Shown: piece by piece, positions 57,808-64,000 of the stretch
How positions within the stretch are numbered: position 1 is the first letter of the stretch
Layout of the letters: each line of letters opens with the position of its first letter
Assembly (NCBI RefSeq): GCF_033958435.1
Contig: NC_134137.1
Span: forward strand, 220,823,501 to 220,887,500
Reading direction: 5' to 3'
Origin: Carettochelys insculpta
Taxonomy: Eukaryota > Chordata > Testudines > Carettochelyidae
Length of the DNA stretch: 64,000 nt
Program-made: the position numbers and the translations under genes
The notes under the pieces: generated by a model
Databases searched by the model: none
Told to the model about the DNA's origin: nothing
Seen by the model: the letters and a program-made list of their open reading frames with translations, nothing else

Positions 57808-58459
57808 AAGGGTCTGCAACCTGTGTCTCCAGAGCTGCTTCCAGCTTTTTAAGGCCTTCTTTGTGGCTCCCTATGCTTTAATAGCAAAGTAAAAAAAACC
57901 CTCTTGATTATTTTTGATAAACAATGAATGTCTAAAAGCCCAGCAATGAACAACTCACACCTAAATAGCAAACGAAGTGACCTCAAAACACTGGATAACT
58001 CCCCCTTTAATATGTGATTCAAGATATGATACTGTATCATTTTGCTTGTGTTGCTAATAAAAAGTCTAGATTTTGAAAAGGAAAAGGAAGCTTGCAGCAT
58101 TCCTGCTTTGAAGGACAACACACATTTTAAGGAAGAAAACTGAAATTAAACATGAAGTAAAATTGGCATAATTAAAGTAGGTTCAGGAGTGAAAGTCAGG
58201 AAGAGAGTGATACAAACAAAGAAATGCAAAGTGTGAGAAAAGAGAATATGTAAAAAGTTTGTAAACATCCTGCAGTAAGCATGTCACATTACAAATCGTT
58301 GTGTGTGCTGTTCTTAAGATAAGGGTTACAAAAAGTATGGTTTGACATCATTTATTAAAGATTGTCTTGTATTCCCATTCGTTGAGGCTCTTGAATTATT
58401 GAGTTTCTTACCAAATAAGAAAAAAATGGCTCTTCTTGCTGTTTTGTTTGCTGACCCCT
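57808..58459. mobile_element. hAT (Charlie-like) element
   Basis: The left end AGGGTCTGCAACCTGTG and the right end TTTGCTGACCCCT are inverted. Inside: 'tttgtggctccctatgcttt'. Confidence 0.55.
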
Positions 58460-59403
58460 CACCTACACAAAGGTAAACCACTTCAACTAGAAGTGGCAAC
58501 AGCTCATGTGATGAGGGCTCAAAAGAGCTTCTTCACGGTAGCAGCATTGATCTTCGGTAGGCAAATGGTACCCCTGAAGGCACAGTTACAGCTACCTTTG
58601 GCTGCCATGTGTCCAATTTTTTTTTTTTTTTTACAAGTATTGTTTCCCACTGAAATATATCGATGGAGGTGGTCCTTTTCCAAAAAAGGATATGACCTCA
58701 TATTTCACCTTCTCACTGAAGAGCTGCAAATTTGGGTGGAGTAACTTGTTGATCACACTTGAAATGTCTTTCAATACAACATCAGGCAAGAGTTACCCTG
58801 TGTGTGTATGGGCCAATCAGTGGAAGTTGTGTGCTAGCAAAAGTCTCTCAAGTTACTTATATACCAATAGAACCAATTTAAAGTCCTTTTAGTTATTTTG
58901 CTGATGTTTATTCTTCTCAGAAAAGTTCCATACTGCTGTAATATTCCTTTCACATGTTATGCTGGCACAGCTTTCTGAAATAATTAATTCTGGAGTTCAA
59001 TATTCATTCTTCATTATTTATTAAAAAATTTTCTGAAAAGGTATTCCCACTTTAACATAATCAGCTTCTACAATTAATTATTAAATGTTCTATTCTTAAT
59101 AATCAAAGTATTGCCTTACTAGTTTATATTTTATACTGAATAGTTTTACATATACCAGGTAATTACAACCAAGTAAATCAAACCACAGCTTAATAAGATG
59201 AATTAATAATATCCAACTATAACATAAATCAATTCTTAGTCACATTATATCTACATTAGAAGTATGACACTGTAGCAATTCCTAATAATAGTCAAAAATG
59301 ATAGAGAGGATATCAATTCAGAGAAACTGGGAAAGGGATTCAGAGCCAAAACAACTTTTCTCCAGAAAGGGAAGAATCACTCATATGTTGGGAGTAACTA
59401 GAC
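58460..59403. other. No recognised feature
   Basis: AT-rich sequence between two hAT elements, within or upstream of the CCDC181 5' intron. Confidence 0.45.
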
Positions 59404-60025
59404 CACTGGTTCCCAGCATTTTCAAGAACATGGCATACTTCAATGTGACAAATAGTTACAAGGCACACCCACATTTTTCACCTGAACCAATTGCTCATAA
59501 ACATCACATTTACTTACATTTACTATGGTTACAGTCTTACTAGAGAGGTTTACAACTTAGTAGTGCATACAATAAGCTAAACAAGGATCATACACATTAA
59601 AGTTTCAAATCCACCACAGAATACACCATCTTAAACAGCGAGGACAGACACATTTTCAAAGTCTGCTCAGCACTATGCTAGGGATGTTGAGTAAACGAGT
59701 AACCACTGAAGGCAAGCTTCCCTTCCTGCCAGCTCATTGGAGCCAGGAGATGGCATTTAAACTCTCTTCCAGCTGCAGCAGGCTCCTGCTCTCCTCCTCT
59801 CCCTGCCTGGCCACAGCAAGGAGTGGGGGCGGGCTCCCCACCAGCTCATTCGGACCAGGACGCAGCATTTCAACAGCCTCCGGGTGCGAACGGGGTCCTG
59901 AGGGATCAGCACATCCCCTCAAGGTGGCTCTGCAAAGAACTGCCATAGCGGGAGGAGGGGAAAGAACTGACAAAATTTCATGGTCCACTTGGACAGTTTC
60001 ACAGCACACTGGTGGAAAACCACTG
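59404..60025. mobile_element. hAT-type MITE, reverse copy of 24196-24818
   Basis: The ends are CACTGGTTCCCAGC and GGAAAACCACTG. The inner block 'cataaacatcacatttactt' is the reverse complement of the other copy. Flanks AACTAGAC and TACTAGAG agree in six of eight. Confidence 0.8.
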
Positions 60026-60033
60026 TACTAGAG

Positions 60034-62990
60034 TGTCAGCAAAGCAGAGAGTAAACAATTTGTTAATGACAAGAGTGATGCAAGCAACCCCTCTGAGGCT
60101 GCACATACTGAAGTAGTGTTACACTACCTACTAGGCAGCTGCTGACAGTCCTTGTGCAGGCAAAACTGTAAATTCTAGCTCTTCCTTAATGCTGTTCCTT
60201 ATTTCTAATTATTTCTGTATAAATGCAAGATATTGCAATTATTTAAAAGTTTCTTTGCCTGGCTTTTGTAGTTTCCATAACAGCTTGGAGACGTCCACCC
60301 CTGTGTGCGTCTACTGGGAGACATTATTGTTGGGCATTAAACAGATCGCTAAACAGCCAAAGGTTGCAACACACCATGGGCTACATTATTAGCTGTGACT
60401 CTTTCGTGCTCCAAAATGTTCCTGGGAAAAGTGAGAGGGCTACTGCCTATTCCTCACATTCAAACTCCTCAGTTTCTAACATCAAAATGTGTTTCACAGA
60501 GGATTAAATTAAAAAAAGAAGGAACAAAAGGTGTGAACAACCAATATATTGCTCACTTAAGTTCCCATGTCTCTAATTCAAAGTAAATAAATTAATTTTT
60601 CAAGGTGAAAATTAAATTAACAGAACAATCAGTTAAGATTTCAGCATTATGCTATGTAATTACTATATTAAGATCCCCCTACACACAGCACATTACTCCA
60701 GAACTGTTTACAGTATGACCACAAAACTCAGATACAGAAGTATGTGAAAAAGCAGTTGCTTTGGTTCACATATGAATCCTAGAGTTCAGATGAAGTCAAA
60801 ACTCAAAGAGTTTCTTTACGTTTCCACTCAAATGGGCCACAGGCTTGTGTGGAACTTACAGTGAACTTTGACTTGCACATTTCTGCATATCCACAATACA
60901 AAATGTTGCATATGTTCATTTAATGAAAGATGTCATTTAATTATAATACTGCACACAGTTCAGCTTATTTACATCGTGCCTTCTGAGAGAAACACAATAA
61001 ACAAAATGTGTTCTGTTATAGATCACAACATTAATCCTACACTTATGGTTGAGGGGACACCTTCAATTTAAGGATCTGCTCTCACAAGATACTAAATGCT
61101 TTCAATACTTACCCTACATCTACACTACAGCAAAAAGTTGACAAAAGGAATGCAACTCCAGATATGTGAATGACAGGGGAGGAGTTGGGGGTGGGGGGGA
61201 AGAGATGGGGGAGTGCATGACCCTCCTGTCTACTTCCCTTACTCCTCTTATGCAGCATAGAGTAACAGGGTTGATGGGAGAGCAATAGTCAGTTGATTTT
61301 GCAAGTCTTTATTAGACCTGCTAAATCAACCATCAATATCAGAGTGTCAATCATCCCCAATAATACAGATGTAGCCCTATTCAGGGCGTACACCATAGCC
61401 ATTGCCATAGTACCCAAGTGCCATGACTTGAATGCACACTCAGCGGATCCTTAATCCTTATTTTCATCTCCTTGCACTTTATTTTTCTGGAAAAGTTTTC
61501 CCTGAACTTAAACATCTTATGCTCACTCCAAAACCAGTGATGAATTATTCTACAATGTCTAGTAAAATTCCATTTGGCTATTAGAGTTATCCAAGCATTG
61601 GTGAGGAAACTGTGATCATTTAAAAAATTATTTGGATGCATCTTTCACACTTTTCTACATAACCACGTAAGAGACATTTGAACTGCTTTAGAAACCAGAA
61701 TTAAACCTAACAAGTCTACTTTTCAGTAAGAAAATTTTACCTCACTTTTACAGATGAAGCAGCAAAGCAATGGGTCAGGAATAGCACCTGAACTCCCATC
61801 CTGTGCTGAGCACATGTTGCTTCTACTCAAAAAATAATTTCACTTGAAAAAGTTTAACTTCAGAGTTTGGGTCCCAAATTATAGAATTATGTATGATGCT
61901 TTATTATATATGCATAAAAACTGGCTAGGAAAGTAAGGGAAAAAAAAAGAAAACTGTGCACTACTTGTTCCATATGTTCTATTCTTCATAAATAAGCAGA
62001 GCGATACGGACTTTCACTAGACTGAGACTGATTTACACCAGATGAGGATTTTGCTCTCAAGCGCACTTAGCTATCTCTTTACCCTTGCAGAGAGGTGAAC
62101 TGGATTTCCTAGTGAGGCTTTCCTGTCTCTATTGAACTGTAATCCTCAATCAATATAGTAGACGATGTAAAATGTTTTTATTTAGTTGGATAATAGTCAT
62201 TAAAAATAAAAAACAAAAGTTTCACACAAACGACTGCATTCAGCTGTAAAAGCTCTTCACTTAGGCCAGACCTACATTTAAAAGTTTTGCTGGCTTAGTT
62301 ATACCTGTTACAGTGCGTTTTTTTTTCATGACATAGCTATGCTAGCAAAAGCTTTAGTTTCAACAGTTAGGTAAGCAAAAGTGGGCTTTGGCTGGAATAG
62401 ATTATTCTTTTTGCCAGTACAGGCATATAGGCAAAACTTCATACATATACAGAGCTTACATGGAAAGGTCTTCAGAGCACTGGGCATCTTATACGTTCAT
62501 ACAGCACTTAGCACCATAACATAAACAAGAAGTAAAAAATAAACATCTTGGTACACTTGACATGCGAAAAAGAAACTGAACATTCATGAAGTTTCAAGGG
62601 TTTAAGCACAATTTAAACTGTCACTTTGCACATGGAGCACACACAAAAAAGCCGCTGTCTAAGATATTGCTATGCATGCACAAAGGAAGGGAAAGAATAA
62701 TCACTAGCATAAGGTTGCATTAAGTTCACGAGCCTAACACTACGATCAACTTTGCTCAGTTATTTCCCTCTCGTCTACAAAACAGCAATAAAGCCTGTAA
62801 TGCTTTGGCCAGACTTAAGAAAATTTCCCGCCTGCCTCGCAGACTTTTCGTCTTGCTCCTACAAATAATATCACACCCGTTACAACGGAATCACAAGCCA
62901 CTGTACGTTCTCAACACTTTCCTCCCAACGTATTACACACATCGCGCACCAAATTACCAAGCTAAGCCCCGCTGCGAAGGAAACGAACCC
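60034..62990. other. No gene recognised
   Basis: Probably the first intron of CCDC181. A MIR-like relic lies near 61735-61830 and MITE-like blocks near 61110 and 62265-62450; all are weak. Confidence 0.45.
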
Positions 62991-63462
62991 TACCAGCTCC
63001 CCTTTACCTGTCGGGAAACTGAGGCACGGAGCACTTACAAGCGGCTTGCCCAGCCCGGGAGCTTCGCCGCAGCCAGGCAGAGACCCCAAGCGCCCCGCGT
63101 CACAGCCCGCTGGGAGCGGCGGGGAGCTCGGATTACGCCTGCAAAGGAGCCAGCACCCGCCAGCGACAAGCCGGCTCGTTTTGGCCGGCCGGTAAGCGCC
63201 TTAACAAGCCGGCACCAGGACCCGCCCGAGGGCCGTACAGCGCAGCCGGGTCAGGGCCCCGGGCCGGGCGCGCTCCCTCATCGCTGGGACGCGGGCGGGG
63301 GAGCAGCAAACCCCCGGGTCACCTTTCGGGAGGGTCTAGCTCCAGGCAGCGCGAGGGGAGCCAGGACTGCTCATCCCATCGCTCCCCGTGCCTCGGGCTC
63401 CGGACCCTCCGCCCCGCCCCTCTCGCCTGCGTGCCGCGGCGGGAGCCCTCGGGGCTGGAGCG

Positions 63463-63476
63463 GTTGCCATGGTAGC
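63463..63476. promoter_or_regulatory. RFX X-box, one mismatch
   Basis: GTTGCC-AT-GGTAGC fits the X-box except one base (AAC to AGC). It lies about 94 bases from the perfect copy, in the same CpG block. Confidence 0.5.
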
Positions 63477-63569
63477 AGCGACCAGCCCCTGCAAGCTCCC
63501 ATCTCTCACCTGTAGCGCCCCAGCGCGGCGGACGGCGGATCCAAAGGGCCAAACTTCTCGCTGCGTCTC

Positions 63570-63583
63570 GTTGCCTCAGCAAC
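63570..63583. promoter_or_regulatory. RFX X-box, perfect
   Basis: GTTGCC-TC-AGCAAC matches the X-box consensus GTNRCC-N(0-3)-RGYAAC at every position. It is 60 bases upstream of the proximal candidate CCDC181 donor. RFX factors drive ciliary genes through such sites. Confidence 0.7.
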
Positions 63584-63671
63584 CAAGAGCAGGCGGGCCG
63601 AAGTCTCGTGAGAAAACTGACCGGAGTTCTCCAAGTCAATGGTCTCCCTGGAGCCCTAAGTAGCTACTCAC

Positions 63672-63698
63672 CCGGCTGGAGCGCCGCCATCTTGGATG
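63672..63698 (-). promoter_or_regulatory. YY1 motif with ATG and splice donor (alternative first exon)
   Basis: On the minus strand AAGATGGCGGC (a full YY1 motif, usually just inside a transcription start) overlaps an ATG that opens a short frame, MAALQP, and runs into a GTGAGT donor. If spliced to the exon at 54225 the frame reads three more codons and stops (TAA) before the CCDC181 ATG, so it would be a short uORF. Confidence 0.4.
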
Positions 63699-63760
63699 CT
63701 GGCCGAGGCCCCGGGCGCGTGAGCCCTAGTGTGTGACCTCGTCGCAGGCTGCGGCGCTGC

Positions 63761-64000
63761 GCCCTCTGCCCAAGTCCAGTTTGCTTAGGGCAGCCCGCCT
63801 CCAGCCATCCCCCAGGCAGGAGCGGATACTGACCCAGCACCTCAGCCCCAGTGCAGCTGCTCAAGAGGCCCAGACCCTGTGTTCACAAATCAGTCAGGGC
63901 CCAGAAGTGGGGAGATTTAAAACACAACCAACAGCAGGTTGTCCATCCTGGGGCCTCTGAGCTGGCAGGTGAGTGGGAGTATCCTGCTTTCAAGCCCCTA
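63761..64000. other. Flank upstream of the second promoter
   Basis: Moderately GC-rich, no exon recognised. In human SLC19A2 lies beyond CCDC181 on this side; nothing of it is visible here. Confidence 0.4.

Larger units (their letters stand above)
63000..63760. promoter_or_regulatory. CpG-rich promoter, probably of CCDC181
   Basis: A second GC- and CpG-rich block, 9 kb upstream of the CCDC181 start-codon exon. On the minus strand it holds two possible first-exon donors: CTACAG|GTGAGA (exon end 63510) and CAGCCGG|GTGAGT (exon end 63672). It also has two RFX X-box motifs and a YY1 motif AAGATGGCGGC. A plus-strand transcript cannot be excluded; no plus-strand exon was recognised. Confidence 0.65.

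Noticed and set aside
62805..63515. 236-codon plus-strand frame in the second CpG block
   Set aside because: Same cause: low stop density in GC-rich DNA; no conserved motif, and the ATG is in AT-rich upstream sequence.
63760..64000. SLC19A2 exon at the right edge
   Set aside because: Expected beyond CCDC181 from human gene order, but no frame here resembles the transporter.

Overview
The window is vertebrate nuclear DNA, most likely from a turtle. Three intron-containing genes keep the order known from human 1q24.2 (NME7 - BLZF1 - CCDC181). The interspersed repeats are of the reptile kind: CR1 and L2 LINEs, Penelope-like elements (PLEs) with a GIY-YIG domain, hAT and Tigger-like MITEs, MIR relics, and a tRNA-derived SINE whose tail matches the CR1 3' end, as in turtles. 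The species cannot be named from this sequence. Gene names rest on remembered similarity to the human proteins and on splice structure.

Layout: 1-25.6 kb has no recognisable exon and is probably the first intron of NME7 (minus strand), filled with nested repeats. A CpG-rich bidirectional promoter lies at about 25.6-26.7 kb. NME7 leaves it leftward through a first exon that codes only for Met. BLZF1 (golgin-45) leaves it rightward. All six coding exons of BLZF1 (26856-39286) can be read in frame and give 399 codons plus stop, followed by AATAAA at 39307. CCDC181 lies tail-to-tail with BLZF1 on the minus strand. Its five coding exons run from 54202 down to 42929 and give about 521 codons. Its promoter is probably the second CpG-rich block at 63.0-63.75 kb.

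Function: golgin-45 is a Golgi-stacking tether. NME7 and CCDC181 are linked to cilia and flagella and microtubules. The putative CCDC181 promoter holds a perfect RFX X-box (63570-63583) and a one-mismatch copy (63463-63476). The NME7 side of the other promoter holds a degenerate X-box. A pair of ciliary genes around a Golgi gene, with ciliary motifs on the ciliary sides, is the best regulatory observation here.

No new biological system was found. The most unusual material is in the repeats: a CR1 broken by another CR1 and by a hAT MITE; L2 copies broken by hAT, CR1 and Tigger insertions; a PLE cluster in BLZF1 intron 2 with PLE-in-PLE and MITE-in-PLE nesting; and two closely similar copies of a roughly 0.7 kb MITE with shared internal reading frames. 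All coordinates of repeats are by eye and approximate.
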